Of a DNA stretch of 64,000 nucleotides, positions 23,818-32,842 are shown one piece after another. Positions within the stretch are counted from its first letter, which is position 1. Each line of letters opens with the position of its first letter. Under the pieces are notes generated by a model. The model was not told the DNA's origin. It searched no databases and saw nothing but the letters and a program-made list of their open reading frames with translations. Source of the stretch: Nocardioides luteus (lineage in GTDB: Bacteria; Actinomycetota; Actinomycetes; Propionibacteriales; Nocardioidaceae); the NCBI RefSeq assembly GCF_015752315.1, contig NZ_JADOVJ010000001.1:2906501-2970500 (forward strand). Direction: 5' to 3'. The position numbers and the translations under genes are program-made.

Positions 23818-24999
23818 CTAAGGCTTACCGGGGACCACACGTCCGCGTGCCTCGCCGAAGGCGAGGCGGCGACCTCCGGCAGCCGGAGCGGTGGCCGTGA
23901 GGGTGATCTCGTCGCCGTCCTCGAGGAACGTACGTTCCACACCGCCGACCTCGACGGGCTGCTGCCCACCCCAGGTGAGCTCGATGAACGCGCCCTGCTC
24001 GCCTTCCCCCGGCCCGGAGATGGTCCCCGAGGCGAAGATGTCGCCCGTACGCGTCGGGGCGCCGTTGACCGTCAGGTGGGCGAGCATCTGGGCCGGCGAC
24101 CAGTACATCGCGGCGTACGGCGGACAGCTCACGACGTGGCCGTTCCACACCACCTCGAGGTCGATGTCGAGACCCCATGGCCTCTCGAGCGCGAGATAAG
24201 GGAACACCTGGGGCTCCTGGGTCGGGGTGTCGACGCGGGCGGCTTCCAGCGCGAGCATCGGGACCACCCACGCGGAGATGGTCGAGGCGAAGGACTTGCC
24301 GAGGTTGGGGCCGAGCGGGACGTACTCCCAGGCCTGGATGTCGCGGGCCGACCAGTCGTTGAAGAGCACCACTCCGAAGAGGTGGTCCTCGGCCTGATCG
24401 GCGGGGATGGGCTCGCCCATCGGACTTCCGGTGCCGACCACGAAACCGAGCTCAGCCTCGATGTCTAGCCGGATCGACGGCCCGAACAGTGGCGCCTTGT
24501 CCGACGGTCCTTTCCGTTGCCCGGACGGTCGCACGATGTCGGTGCCTGACACGACGATCGAGGCTGAGCGTCCGTGGTAGCCGATCGGCAGGTGCTTCCA
24601 GTTCGGGGTCAGTGGGTCCGGGCTGTCGGGCCGGAACAACCGCCCCAGGTTCGATGCGTGATGCTCGGAGGCGTAGAAGTCGACGTAGTCGGCGACCTCG
24701 AAGGGCAGGTGCAGGGTCACCGCCTCCACGCGATGCACTGCGGCTTCCGGCAGATCGGCACCCAGCGCCGTGGTGATGGCGGCCCGGACCTCGATCCAGC
24801 GCTCCCGGCCTTGGGCCATGAAGGTGTTGATCGTGGACCGGCCGAAGGTGTCCTCGTCGCCGAGGAGCAGGCCGAGGTCGACCACGTGGCCGCCGTAGCG
24901 TACGGCGACGCGCGGTTCCTGCCCTGGCACGGAGTAGACGCCGTAGGGGAGGTTGTGCAGGCCGAAGAGGTCGTCGTCGGGCACAGTCAGTCGAGTCAT
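23818..24999 (-). CDS. fahA: Fumarylacetoacetase
   Basis: The 393-residue product has both domains of eukaryote-type fumarylacetoacetase: the N-terminal SH3-like domain and the catalytic part with DYVDFYASEHHASNLGRLFR, NWKHLPIGYHGRSASIVVSG, the metal ligands in DIEAELGFVVG, VLFNDWSARDIQAWEY, and ASGTISGPGEGEQG. It splits fumarylacetoacetate into fumarate and acetoacetate, the last step of homogentisate degradation. ATG at 24999 shares one base with the upstream stop; a GTG one codon earlier is also possible. Terminal gene of the five-gene minus-strand operon. Confidence 0.93.
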   Translation of the reverse strand: MTRLTVPDDDLFGLHNLPYGVYSVPGQEPRVAVRYGGHVVDLGLLLGDEDTFGRSTINTFMAQGRERWIEVRAAITTALGADLPEAAVHRVEAVTLHLPFEVADYVDFYASEHHASNLGRLFRPDSPDPLTPNWKHLPIGYHGRSASIVVSGTDIVRPSGQRKGPSDKAPLFGPSIRLDIEAELGFVVGTGSPMGEPIPADQAEDHLFGVVLFNDWSARDIQAWEYVPLGPNLGKSFASTISAWVVPMLALEAARVDTPTQEPQVFPYLALERPWGLDIDLEVVWNGHVVSCPPYAAMYWSPAQMLAHLTVNGAPTRTGDIFASGTISGPGEGEQGAFIELTWGGQQPVEVGGVERTFLEDGDEITLTATAPAAGGRRLAFGEARGRVVPGKP

Positions 25000-25847
25000 C
25001 ACAGATCCTTCATCAGGTGGGCGTCCAGCAGACCGAGACCGACCAGGTCCTCGATCGGCTCGGCGAGGGAGCAGGTCCCGAACGACCGGAAGGCATCCCG
25101 GACCGAGGGCCCCAGGACACGCACGCGGTCAACGACACGGCTGTCGTCGCGGTCGGCGAGCAAGGCGGCCACGGCGGCCTCGTCGGCGCCGTCGAGAGCG
25201 GCTCCGGTAGCTGCGATCAGGTTGAGGAATCCGTGCTGCTCGAACCCGGTGGCGGGATCGGTGTTGCGCAGGGCGTGGTGCAGCCCCGCGGTGGCCTTGA
25301 ACGGCACTCCGGCCGCGGTCAACGCGACGACGGAGGCGGCCAGCTCCTTCTCGTCCGGGTAGAGGTCGGCGCGGACGCCGCCGGTGCGGAGCTTGGCCAT
25401 GTGGCCGGCGTCCGCCAGGGCGCTCGTGACCTCCTGGCGGCGTACGTCACGGGGCAACTCCACGAAGATCGGCAGCGATCGGCCGGCGAGCGCGCGCTCG
25501 ATGGCCGGGACGACCGTCGAGGCGGCCACGTCTTCCGCGAGCGCGACCTCGGCGGCGTCGACGCGTACGGCAGGGATCGTGTAGGCCGCAGCCAGGGCGG
25601 TGTCGAGCTCGGTCAGCGACGCCGTCAGGGACAGCCGGAACGAGCTCAGGCCGAGGTCGGCGACCAGTGGGGCCAGATGGTCGAGATCCTTGGCCGCCAG
25701 CACGAACGCGCCGACCACCGGGGCGTGGGCCGACACATCGTGAGCGACGTGCGCGGGGACTGCCTCCGCGAGCGGCAGGTTGCCGGGCGGGAAGACGGCG
25801 GCATCGTCGAACAGGCCGGCGAAGAGGGCGGGAACGGCGGCGCTCAT
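24999..25847 (-). CDS. Unknown protein of the homogentisate operon (282 aa)
   Basis: The product starts MSAAVPALFAGLFDDAAVFP and is Ala/Leu-rich without a signal peptide or long membrane helix. Alternating strand-helix patterns (SFRLSLT, PAVRVDAAEV, SLPIFVELP, LRTGGVRADLYPDEKELAA, VPFKATAGLHHAL) suggest an alpha/beta barrel. Charged motifs FVELPRD, RTGG and KATAGLHHALR are placed like barrel-end active-site residues. I do not recognise a characterised family. It overlaps both neighbours (HmgA and FAH) by one to four bases, so it is made together with them; an accessory or isomerase-like role in homogentisate breakdown is possible, since no separate maleylacetoacetate isomerase is visible. Confidence 0.65.
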   Translation of the reverse strand: MSAAVPALFAGLFDDAAVFPPGNLPLAEAVPAHVAHDVSAHAPVVGAFVLAAKDLDHLAPLVADLGLSSFRLSLTASLTELDTALAAAYTIPAVRVDAAEVALAEDVAASTVVPAIERALAGRSLPIFVELPRDVRRQEVTSALADAGHMAKLRTGGVRADLYPDEKELAASVVALTAAGVPFKATAGLHHALRNTDPATGFEQHGFLNLIAATGAALDGADEAAVAALLADRDDSRVVDRVRVLGPSVRDAFRSFGTCSLAEPIEDLVGLGLLDAHLMKDL

Positions 25848-27055
25848 CCGTCCGTCGGCTCCGTCCCCGCGTCACCGCGGGCCCAGGAGTAGGCGTACAC
25901 GCCGTCGTCGGTGGCCCGGGCGGCCTCACCGAGCTCGAGCGGGCGGAAGGTGTCGACCATGACCGCGAGCTCGTCGAAGAACTCTGCTCCGATGCTGCGC
26001 TCGTAGGCGCCGGGCTGCGGGCCGTGCGGGTGGCCTCCCGGGTGGAGGCTGATGGAGCCCTGCCCGATGCCTGACCCCTTGCGGGCCTCGTAGTCCCCAC
26101 CGCAGTAGAACATGACCTCGTCGGAGTCGACGTTGGAGTGGTAGTACGGCACCGGGATCGACAGCGGGTGGTAGTCCACCTTGCGCGGCACAAAGTTGCA
26201 GATCACGAAGTTGTTGCCCTCGAAGACCTGGTGCGCGGGCGGCGGCTGGTGCACCTTGCCGGTGATCGGCATGTAGTCGGCGATGTTGAAGACGTAGGGA
26301 TAGAGGCAGCCGTCCCAGCCGACCACGTCGAACGGATGGTCGGGCAGCACATGGATGGTGCCGGCGATACCGCCTGCGCCGGGGCCACGGTGCTTGATGT
26401 AGACCTCCACATCCACCTCATCGACCACCCGTGGTTCCTCCGGGCCCCGGAGGTCGCGTTCACAGTAGGGCGCGTGCTCGAGCAGCTGGCCGAAGCGGGA
26501 GAGGTAGCGCTTCGGCGGGGTGATGTGGGAGTTGGCCTCGATCGCGTAGATCCGCACGCTGCCCTTCGGCACGATCCGATGGGTCGTAGCCCGCGGGACG
26601 ACGACGTAGTCGCCCTCCCCGACCGCGAGGTCACCGAAGACAGTCTCGACGACAGCCTCGCCGGCCTCGACGTAGAGGCACTCGTCGCCGATGGCGTTGC
26701 GGTAGTAGGGCGAGGCGGAGTCGGCCACCACGTACGACAGGCGTACGTCGGCGTTGCCGAGAAGCAGGCGGCGACCGGTGACCGCGTCGACGCCGGTGTC
26801 GCACTCGTCGAAGAGCTTGTGCGTGGAGAGGTGGATCGGCACCAGCGGGTGGTTGGCGACGGTGGACAGGTCAGGGAGCTCCCAGGATCGGTACTCGCTG
26901 ATGGCGGAAGGAATGTTGCGGTGGTAGAGCAGCGAGGAGTCGGAGGAGAATCCTTCCTCCCCCATCAGCTCCTCGAAGTACAGCGAGCCGTCGGCGGCGC
27001 GGTGCTGGGTGTGGCGCTTCTGCGGGACGGATCCTGAGGATCGGTAGTAGGGCAT
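25844..27055 (-). CDS. hmgA: Homogentisate 1,2-dioxygenase
   Basis: The 403-residue product begins MPYYRSSGSVPQKRHTQHR, typical of the actinobacterial branch. The C-terminal iron site is visible: YYHSNVDSDEVMFYCGGDY with His and Glu ligands and HPGGHPHGPQPG with the last His. GNNFVICNFVPRK and VPYYHSN are family hallmarks. The enzyme opens homogentisate to maleylacetoacetate with O2 and Fe(II). AGAGGAAA precedes the ATG. It overlaps the downstream unknown gene (ATGA) and follows the flavin hydroxylase gene by 23 bases. Confidence 0.94.
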   Translation of the reverse strand: MPYYRSSGSVPQKRHTQHRAADGSLYFEELMGEEGFSSDSSLLYHRNIPSAISEYRSWELPDLSTVANHPLVPIHLSTHKLFDECDTGVDAVTGRRLLLGNADVRLSYVVADSASPYYRNAIGDECLYVEAGEAVVETVFGDLAVGEGDYVVVPRATTHRIVPKGSVRIYAIEANSHITPPKRYLSRFGQLLEHAPYCERDLRGPEEPRVVDEVDVEVYIKHRGPGAGGIAGTIHVLPDHPFDVVGWDGCLYPYVFNIADYMPITGKVHQPPPAHQVFEGNNFVICNFVPRKVDYHPLSIPVPYYHSNVDSDEVMFYCGGDYEARKGSGIGQGSISLHPGGHPHGPQPGAYERSIGAEFFDELAVMVDTFRPLELGEAARATDDGVYAYSWARGDAGTEPTDG

Positions 27056-27078
27056 GTCGGTTTCCTCTCTCGTGACCG

Positions 27079-28695
27079 TCAGGACGCCGCACCGACAGCG
27101 CGGCGCACGGTGGTGTCCAGGTCGTCCTGGGTGGTGGAGTCGAGCACGGCGGCGACGTGCCCGTCGGGCCGGATCAGCCAGGTCTCGCCCGGCTGGGCGC
27201 CGAGTGCGTCGGCCACGGTGCCCTCCGGGTCGATGTCGGCCAGCCGAAGCACGCGAGACGGCGCGTCGGTGGCCGACTTGAGCGCGATGGCGGTCTCGGC
27301 GGCGTCGATGCCTTCGGTGATGAGCGCGAGCAGGCCGTCGCGTACGACCTGGCGCAGCCGGACCACGTCGGGGCGGTCGTGCACGCTCACCGGAGCGTCC
27401 GGCACGAGCACGCCGGGGACGACGGCCGGCATCTCGCCGCGAGGCGGTCGACCGGCGAATGCTCGACTCGGGTTGCTCGTGGTCAGCGGGGAGTCGACGT
27501 ACCAGAACGGCTCGGCGAAACGACCGCTGTCGACGCGCGAGCGTGCCTCGGGACTGGCGACAGCCTCCTCCAGCAGGCTTCGGCGGGCCTCCCACTCGAG
27601 CTCGTCCTGCGGGACGAGGAAGCGCATGGTGTCGCTGGTGACCTCGAGATTCTCGTGGGCCGCCGAGAGGCGCTCCTCGTCGTAGCTGTCGAGGAGAATG
27701 TCAGGTGCCCAGCCGTGCAGCACGAAGGCGAGCTTCCAGGCTGCGTTCTCGGCGTCGGCGACGCCGGAGTTGAGGCCGCGGGCTCCGAACGGAGCGACCA
27801 GATGTGCGCAGTCCCCGGCCAGCAGCACCCGGCCGACACGCATGTGGTCGACGCTGCGCGCGTGGAATCGATAGACCGACTTCCACACGATCTCGTAGGG
27901 CCGCTCCCCGATGATCTGCCGGATCCGGGCGTCGAGACGTCCGTCGGCCGCCTCGGCGTCCAGGTCGAACTCGGCGGGCACCTGCCAGTCGATACGGAAG
28001 GTGGAGTCGGGGCACGGGTGGATCAGCACCTGTCGCCTCGGGTTCCACTCCGGGTCGAAGTGGAACCGGCGCTCGGTCTCCCAGCCCGGCATATCCGCAC
28101 GGATGTCGCAGATCAGGAAACGGTCGTCGAAGGTCTGGCCCTCAAAGCTGACCCCGAGCATGCGCCGGACCTCGTCGCCCCGGGCTCCGGCCGCAGCGAC
28201 GGCGTACGCTGCCCGGACTCGGGTCTGCCCGCCGGCCGTGGCGCAGGTGATGGTCACACCGTCTGCGTCCTGATCGATCGCCACGACCTCATGGGCCCAA
28301 CGCACGTCGATCTGCGGACGAGTCGCGATCTGCTCGTCCAGGACCTGCTCCGAGTGGCCCTGGGAGACATTGACGAACGCCGGCAGGGGCGAGTGGCCAC
28401 GATCCACGAAGGACCAGCTGAAGAGCTCCTGGTCCCGGTAGAACGTACGGGCAGTGGTCCAGGTCAGGCCGTCCTCGGCGATCCGCCCGGCACCGACGGC
28501 CGACCAGATGTCGAGGACGTCACGCTGCTGGCAGATCGCCTTCGAGCCGATGGCATCACGCTCGACGCGGGCGTCGAGCAGGACGACCGGAATGCCCCAT
28601 CGAGCCAGCAGCAGCGCCGTCGTCTGCCCGACCGGACCGTTGCCGATGACCGCCACCGGGGGCCCGGAGTAGGTGGGAACGCTCATCGAACTCAT
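27079..28695 (-). CDS. FAD-dependent aromatic hydroxylase in the homogentisate operon
   Basis: The 538-residue product has AVIGNGPVGQTTALLLARWG (FAD), GDCAHLVAPFGARGLNSGV (GD motif) and a C-terminal thioredoxin-like tail, as in MhpA-type hydroxylases. The DG motif is unusual: AAAGARGDEVRRMLG has Ala where the Asp of DG normally is. In this operon a hydroxylation that makes homogentisate, for example of 3-hydroxyphenylacetate at C6, would be logical, but this is an inference from context. The start at 28695 overlaps the upstream stop (ATGA); an alternative ATG is three codons later. Confidence 0.82.
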   Translation of the reverse strand: MSSMSVPTYSGPPVAVIGNGPVGQTTALLLARWGIPVVLLDARVERDAIGSKAICQQRDVLDIWSAVGAGRIAEDGLTWTTARTFYRDQELFSWSFVDRGHSPLPAFVNVSQGHSEQVLDEQIATRPQIDVRWAHEVVAIDQDADGVTITCATAGGQTRVRAAYAVAAAGARGDEVRRMLGVSFEGQTFDDRFLICDIRADMPGWETERRFHFDPEWNPRRQVLIHPCPDSTFRIDWQVPAEFDLDAEAADGRLDARIRQIIGERPYEIVWKSVYRFHARSVDHMRVGRVLLAGDCAHLVAPFGARGLNSGVADAENAAWKLAFVLHGWAPDILLDSYDEERLSAAHENLEVTSDTMRFLVPQDELEWEARRSLLEEAVASPEARSRVDSGRFAEPFWYVDSPLTTSNPSRAFAGRPPRGEMPAVVPGVLVPDAPVSVHDRPDVVRLRQVVRDGLLALITEGIDAAETAIALKSATDAPSRVLRLADIDPEGTVADALGAQPGETWLIRPDGHVAAVLDSTTQDDLDTTVRRAVGAAS

Positions 28696-29654
28696 CCCTG
28701 CAGCTCGTTCCAGACCTCACGGTCGCGGTCGGCGGTCCAGACCTGCGGCCAGTCGACGCCGTTGAACTCGTCCCACAGACGGGAGACGTCGAAGGGCAGG
28801 CAGTGCTCGAAGATCGGCCAGGCGCCGAACTTCGGCGCCAGCGCCGTGTGGGTGGCCTCGAAGGCCTCCTTGAGGCTCCCGCCACGGGCATGCACCTCGC
28901 CGACCTTCTCGCGCATGACGAGAAGGAAGTCGCGGGTCTGCTCGATGGCCGCGTCGACGGCCTCACGACCACGCGGCACCATGCCACGCCCGCCGACGAG
29001 GACCTCGGCCTGGAACGCCTTGACCCGGTCGAGGGTGCCGGTGGACCAGTCCGTGTGGAACGCGTCGCCGGTGTAGAGCGCCGCCTCCGCCTCGACCAGG
29101 TCGCCGGCGAAAAGCACCTTCTGCCGTGGCAGCCACGCGACGATGTCTCCGGCGGTGTGGCCGCGACCGCAGTACTGCAGCACGAGCTCGCCCCGGTCAC
29201 CACCGAGATCGATGGTCATGGAGTCGCTGAACGTGACGTCCGGCCACGTCAAGCCGGGCACCGAGTCGGGGTCGCGGAAGAGCCGGGGCATCCGGCCGAA
29301 CTCGCTGTCCCAGTCCTCCTTGCCGCGCTCCTCGATGAGCCGTCGGGTGTTGTCGTGGGCGACGATCACCTCGGCGTCGAAGGCGGACGCACCGAGCACC
29401 CGGACCGCGTGGTAGTGCGAGAGGACCAGGTACTTCACCGGCTTGTCGGTGTGCTCCCTCAGCTGGGCGAGCCAGTCGCGTGCCGCGACCGGAGTGGCGC
29501 GGGCCTCGAAGGCGACGACGAAGTCCTCCCCCTCGATGGCACCAACGTTGGGATCGCCCTCGGCGGTCAGCGCGTAGACGCCGTCGGCGAGGACCTCGAG
29601 CGTCTCTGTCTTCTCCCCGAGGTCGGCGGAGGAGGCGAACGGCTTGGCAGCCAT
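28692..29654 (-). CDS. Metallo-beta-lactamase-fold hydrolase
   Basis: The 320-residue product has the MBL-fold course: GVYALTAEGDPNVGAIEG, KYLVLSHYHAVRVLGAS, CGRGHTAGDIVAWLP and KVLFAGDLVEA. The metal motif normally HxHxDH is altered: only the first two His remain (H-Y-H-A-V-R), with Val-Arg in place of Asp-His, so the second metal site may be lost. MBL proteins next to aromatic genes include thioesterases and lactonases. AAAGGACA precedes the ATG; first gene of the homogentisate operon and divergent to the LysR gene. An upstream extension to 29744 is weakly coding and was rejected. Confidence 0.75.
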   Translation of the reverse strand: MAAKPFASSADLGEKTETLEVLADGVYALTAEGDPNVGAIEGEDFVVAFEARATPVAARDWLAQLREHTDKPVKYLVLSHYHAVRVLGASAFDAEVIVAHDNTRRLIEERGKEDWDSEFGRMPRLFRDPDSVPGLTWPDVTFSDSMTIDLGGDRGELVLQYCGRGHTAGDIVAWLPRQKVLFAGDLVEAEAALYTGDAFHTDWSTGTLDRVKAFQAEVLVGGRGMVPRGREAVDAAIEQTRDFLLVMREKVGEVHARGGSLKEAFEATHTALAPKFGAWPIFEHCLPFDVSRLWDEFNGVDWPQVWTADRDREVWNELQG

Positions 29655-29755
29655 GGCGGTTGTCCTTTCGGAAGGGAGGCGAGGGCAATCAATATGACAT
29701 CGGTCACCTATGATGGAAAAGGACAAGAAAACGTTGAACTTCATAAGGTGAACTG

Positions 29756-30670
29756 ATGAATTCGTTGCGCTTCTCCCTGCGCCAGCTCGAGTACTTCGTA
29801 GCCATCGCAGAGGCCGGGACCCTGAGCGGTGCGGCGGAGGACCTGCGTGTCTCGCAGTCTGGTCTCTCTCAGTCGCTCACCGACCTCGAACGCGCGCTCG
29901 GTGCCCAGCTCGCCGTACGTCGCAAGGCTCATGGAGTGGCGTTGACACCAACCGGCACCCAGGTGCTTCGACATGCTCGGGACCTCCTCCGACATGGCGA
30001 GGACCTGGCGAACATCGCTGCAGGAGGTGACTCGCTCCGCGGCGTGCTGCACCTCGGCTGCTATGTGACCCTCGCCCCGACGACGCTGCCACCGCTGCTC
30101 GAGAGCTTCGGTGACCTCCATCCAGGCCTCCGGATCGACTTCGCGGAGGGCACCCAGGACGTGCTGCAGCGCAGGCTTTTGGCGGGGGAGCTGGATCTTG
30201 CCGTCCTCTACGACATGGAGGTTCAGCCAGAGATGGCGCGTACCGTGATTTCACGCGCCCGCCCCTACGTGCTCCTAGCGGATGGCCACCGCCTGGCGAA
30301 CGAGCCGACAGTCTCCCTCGTCGATCTGGCCGCCGAGCCGATGGTGCTCCTGGATGCTCCCCCGAGCTCACACAACACACTGGCCATCTTCGACCGACTC
30401 GGGATCACTCCAGAGGTGCGCTACCGGCCGAAGACCTTCGAGCTGACGCGAGCGCTGGTGGGCCGGGCAATGGGTTATGCCCTCTTGGTCCAGCGCCCCG
30501 CGAACAACCGCACCTATGAGGGCAAGAAGGTGACGATCAAGGAGATCTCCGAAGACGTCGGAGACTTCCGGATACTGCTCGCCTGGTCAAAGGCAACGCG
30601 CCTCAACCAGCGAGCGCAGGCGTTCGTCACCTTCTGCCAGAACCGGTATCGACGCAGTTCGGCGCCCTGA
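29756..30670 (+). CDS. LysR-family transcriptional regulator
   Basis: The 304-residue product has a LysR HTH at the N-terminus (LRQLEYFVAIAEAGTLSGAA, QSGLSQSLTDLERALGAQL) and a periplasmic-binding-protein-like effector domain from about residue 90 (GVLHLGCYVTLAPTTLPPLL). It is divergent to the homogentisate operon with a 101-base gap, the classic layout for a LysR activator of the neighbouring operon. In the gap, TTCATAAGGTGAA (a TTCA-N5-TGAA repeat) lies just before the LysR start and is a weak operator candidate. Ligand probably an aromatic acid of this pathway. Confidence 0.88.
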   Translation: MNSLRFSLRQLEYFVAIAEAGTLSGAAEDLRVSQSGLSQSLTDLERALGAQLAVRRKAHGVALTPTGTQVLRHARDLLRHGEDLANIAAGGDSLRGVLHLGCYVTLAPTTLPPLLESFGDLHPGLRIDFAEGTQDVLQRRLLAGELDLAVLYDMEVQPEMARTVISRARPYVLLADGHRLANEPTVSLVDLAAEPMVLLDAPPSSHNTLAIFDRLGITPEVRYRPKTFELTRALVGRAMGYALLVQRPANNRTYEGKKVTIKEISEDVGDFRILLAWSKATRLNQRAQAFVTFCQNRYRRSSAP

Positions 30671-30692
30671 GATCGGAAAGAGGCCGCCCCAT

Positions 30693-31307
30693 TCAGCGTG
30701 CCCTGGACGAGGCCGGGACTGGCGAGTCGTCCCTGACCGCAGCGAGCAACCGCCGCAGGGCGTCGACGGCGGCCTCCGTGACCGCAACAGGTCCCACGGT
30801 GATCTGCTGGAAGACAAGGCCGTCGAGAGCGGCGAAGACCAAGTCGGCCAAGGGCCCGTCTGCGATACCGAGTTGTGCCAGCCCCTCACGAGCCGCGGAA
30901 CGGTACGACGCGTACAACTCCGCAGCATGCTCGCGCACCTCCGGGCTCCGGCGCGCCTCCAGCAACACCTCGTACTGAAACGCATGGAGGTCGGGGGCGC
31001 GTTCGACCATGTCGGCGAGGCCCTGCACGAAGTCTTCGGGGTCACTGCTCGGGGTCCGCAACTCGGTGATGTCGATGGAGCGTTCCACGCTGTGACGGAG
31101 TGCGGCGAGCAGCAGCGCGTCACGCGACCCGAAGTGGTGTGCCACCAGACCATGCGTCACCCCGGCCTCCGCGGCGACGGCGCGGTAGGTCAGGTACCGC
31201 AGTCCCCGGCGTGCGACCACCGTGATCGCTGCCTCGAGCAGCGCCTCACGTCCCGAGCCGTATGGGGGGCGGCTACCTCGTTGACCAGCGGCGATGTCGG
31301 CGCTCAT
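30693..31307 (-). CDS. TetR-family transcriptional regulator
   Basis: The 204-residue product has an HTH at LTYRAVAAEAGVTHGLVAHHFGSRDALLLAA and a C-terminal helical ligand domain. ATG at 31307 is taken; a GTG six codons upstream is possible. TGACAACATTAGTCA (31310-31324, 10 of 14 paired positions) overlaps the upstream edge and could be an autoregulatory operator. The gene ends 22 bases from the LysR end (convergent) and is divergent to the MoaF-like gene 317 bases away. Which genes it controls is not evident. Confidence 0.82.
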   Translation of the reverse strand: MSADIAAGQRGSRPPYGSGREALLEAAITVVARRGLRYLTYRAVAAEAGVTHGLVAHHFGSRDALLLAALRHSVERSIDITELRTPSSDPEDFVQGLADMVERAPDLHAFQYEVLLEARRSPEVREHAAELYASYRSAAREGLAQLGIADGPLADLVFAALDGLVFQQITVGPVAVTEAAVDALRRLLAAVRDDSPVPASSRAR

Positions 31308-31624
31308 GCTGACAACATTAGTCACGCCCGCTATCCATCTGGCAAGTGAACGGTCCTGAGGTTGGCGGTCGGCGCCGCAGAGCGGACCTCCACCGCTGTG
31401 TGCGAACGGTCAAGGACAGTGCCGGTCCGCACCATGTGTCCTGACACCCACCCGGCGAAGACTGGCAACCACCGCGTGGGAACAACTGCCCAGCCACCCA
31501 CGCCCGGCGTCCGTCGCGGTGGCCATTCGCCTCTGGGGCCAGCACCAGTCCGCCCTGAATCCCGTAGCCCAAGCCGGGACCTCGAGGAACCTCCACCCGT
31601 CCCACACCAGAAAGATGTTCAATC
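31308..31624. promoter_or_regulatory. Divergent intergenic region between TetR and MoaF-like genes
   Basis: No gene of coding character. It holds the imperfect palindrome TGACAACATTAGTCA near the TetR start and GCTATCCATCTGGCAAGT at 31330-31347, which recurs with 15 of 18 matches before the AraC gene at 32765. Five of the next nine bases also agree. The shared element suggests that one regulator, perhaps the AraC protein encoded at 32843, acts at both places. No clear terminator or riboswitch was seen. Confidence 0.4.
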
Positions 31625-32470
31625 ATGACCATGCAGACCTCTCCCTCGTTCAGCTGGAACAAGGACGACTGGACACCGCTGACCGAGATGGCTGACGGGT
31701 TCGACGAGTACCGTCCCCCACTGAGCGAGGCACTCACCGGCCGGCGGATCGAGCTCGACTGCGTCTTCGTCGATCTCGAGCAGCCTTCGTACACCTTGAC
31801 CCACGAGTTCGGTCCCGACGATCTGTCGTGGTCCGTCACCACGGACGACGGCATCGAGAGCGGCCGCGCCCCGTATGAGCTGTTCGAGATGCAGCCGGGT
31901 CTCTTCTTCCTCCACTACCGTCGCATCGAGGCTGACCACCCGGTGGCGGTAACCCTGGCTCTCGATCTGACCGCCGGGCAGGTCACCGGTGCCATCGGCG
32001 AGCTCGGGCTGGGCCCCGAACCGCATCTCGCACAGCAAACCTGGTTCCAGGGCCAGGTCGTCGACTCCGGTGCAACGGCCGCTGGAGCCCACGCCCGCAC
32101 CGACGACCTCATCGGCCGCCGCGTGCGCTATGCCTACAGCAGCGACGACGTGTACGACCACATCTACCTGAACGGACAACTGTTCACCTGGTTGTGCGTC
32201 AGCGGCGCGGAGGAAGGTCTCGGGGACACCGACCGCTGCTTCCATTGGAAGCTGCGCGAGCAGACCTACCTGTTCTCGTGGCTGGAGAAGAACATCGGCG
32301 TGGAGGGCATGGTCCTCGTTGATCTCGCCGCACTCCGCACGGTCGGCATTCAGTTCGGTCTCGACCAGCAAACGGGCGACCTGGTCGACATCACCATGGG
32401 AGCCTACGCGATGCCTCTGGGTCATACCCCAGGCGTGGAGCGCGCCCTCCCAGGCCCCAGCAGCCTCTGA
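31625..32470 (+). CDS. MoaF-like protein
   Basis: The 281-residue product resembles MoaF of the enterobacterial monoamine (moa) regulon, with an N-terminal MoaF domain (GRRIELDCVFVDLEQPSYTL, LSWSVTTDDGIESGRAPYEL) and a C-terminal lipocalin-like MoaF_C repeat (GRRVRYAYSSDDVYDHIYLN). The exact activity of MoaF is not established; it is associated with amine and aromatic alcohol/aldehyde metabolism. It is followed by an AraC gene, an aldehyde dehydrogenase and an amine/amino-acid permease, a set that supports a role in amine-derived aldehyde catabolism. Only a weak ribosome site precedes the ATG; a second ATG is two codons later. Confidence 0.75.
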   Translation: MTMQTSPSFSWNKDDWTPLTEMADGFDEYRPPLSEALTGRRIELDCVFVDLEQPSYTLTHEFGPDDLSWSVTTDDGIESGRAPYELFEMQPGLFFLHYRRIEADHPVAVTLALDLTAGQVTGAIGELGLGPEPHLAQQTWFQGQVVDSGATAAGAHARTDDLIGRRVRYAYSSDDVYDHIYLNGQLFTWLCVSGAEEGLGDTDRCFHWKLREQTYLFSWLEKNIGVEGMVLVDLAALRTVGIQFGLDQQTGDLVDITMGAYAMPLGHTPGVERALPGPSSL

Positions 32471-32842
32471 GCACGCGGCGCGATGGACCTCGAGTCGGTC
32501 GGCCGCCCCGACGATCACCGCCGACACGTCCAGCGTCAGTCGCGCATGCTCCGAACTCCCACTGGAACCGCGTCAGGGCAGCCAACGTCCGGGCACCGTC
32601 CTGACAACACAGGAACGCGCTGGCAGGGCTGACCGATGGGCGGTCATGTCCGTCGGTCGGACCCCGCGCCTGCGTCCTTCGTAGGCGGGTGCGTCAGCCT
32701 CCAGACTGATCCCCGAAGCCGTAGCTGACGAAAGCAACCCGGCGCGAGATCGCACATCCTCCTGGCTATCCACTTGACAAGTTCTCCGTCCGAATGGACG
32801 CTTGAGAGCGACGGCGCGACGCCGATCAGAGGAGGCTCGACC
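32471..32842. promoter_or_regulatory. Intergenic region upstream of AraC gene
   Basis: About 370 bases without a gene. GCTATCCACTTGACAAGT at 32765-32782, with CCGTCC close behind, is the second copy of the element found at 31330. It ends roughly 60 bases before the AraC start, so it may be an operator for self-control. Nothing else of note was recognised. Confidence 0.4.
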
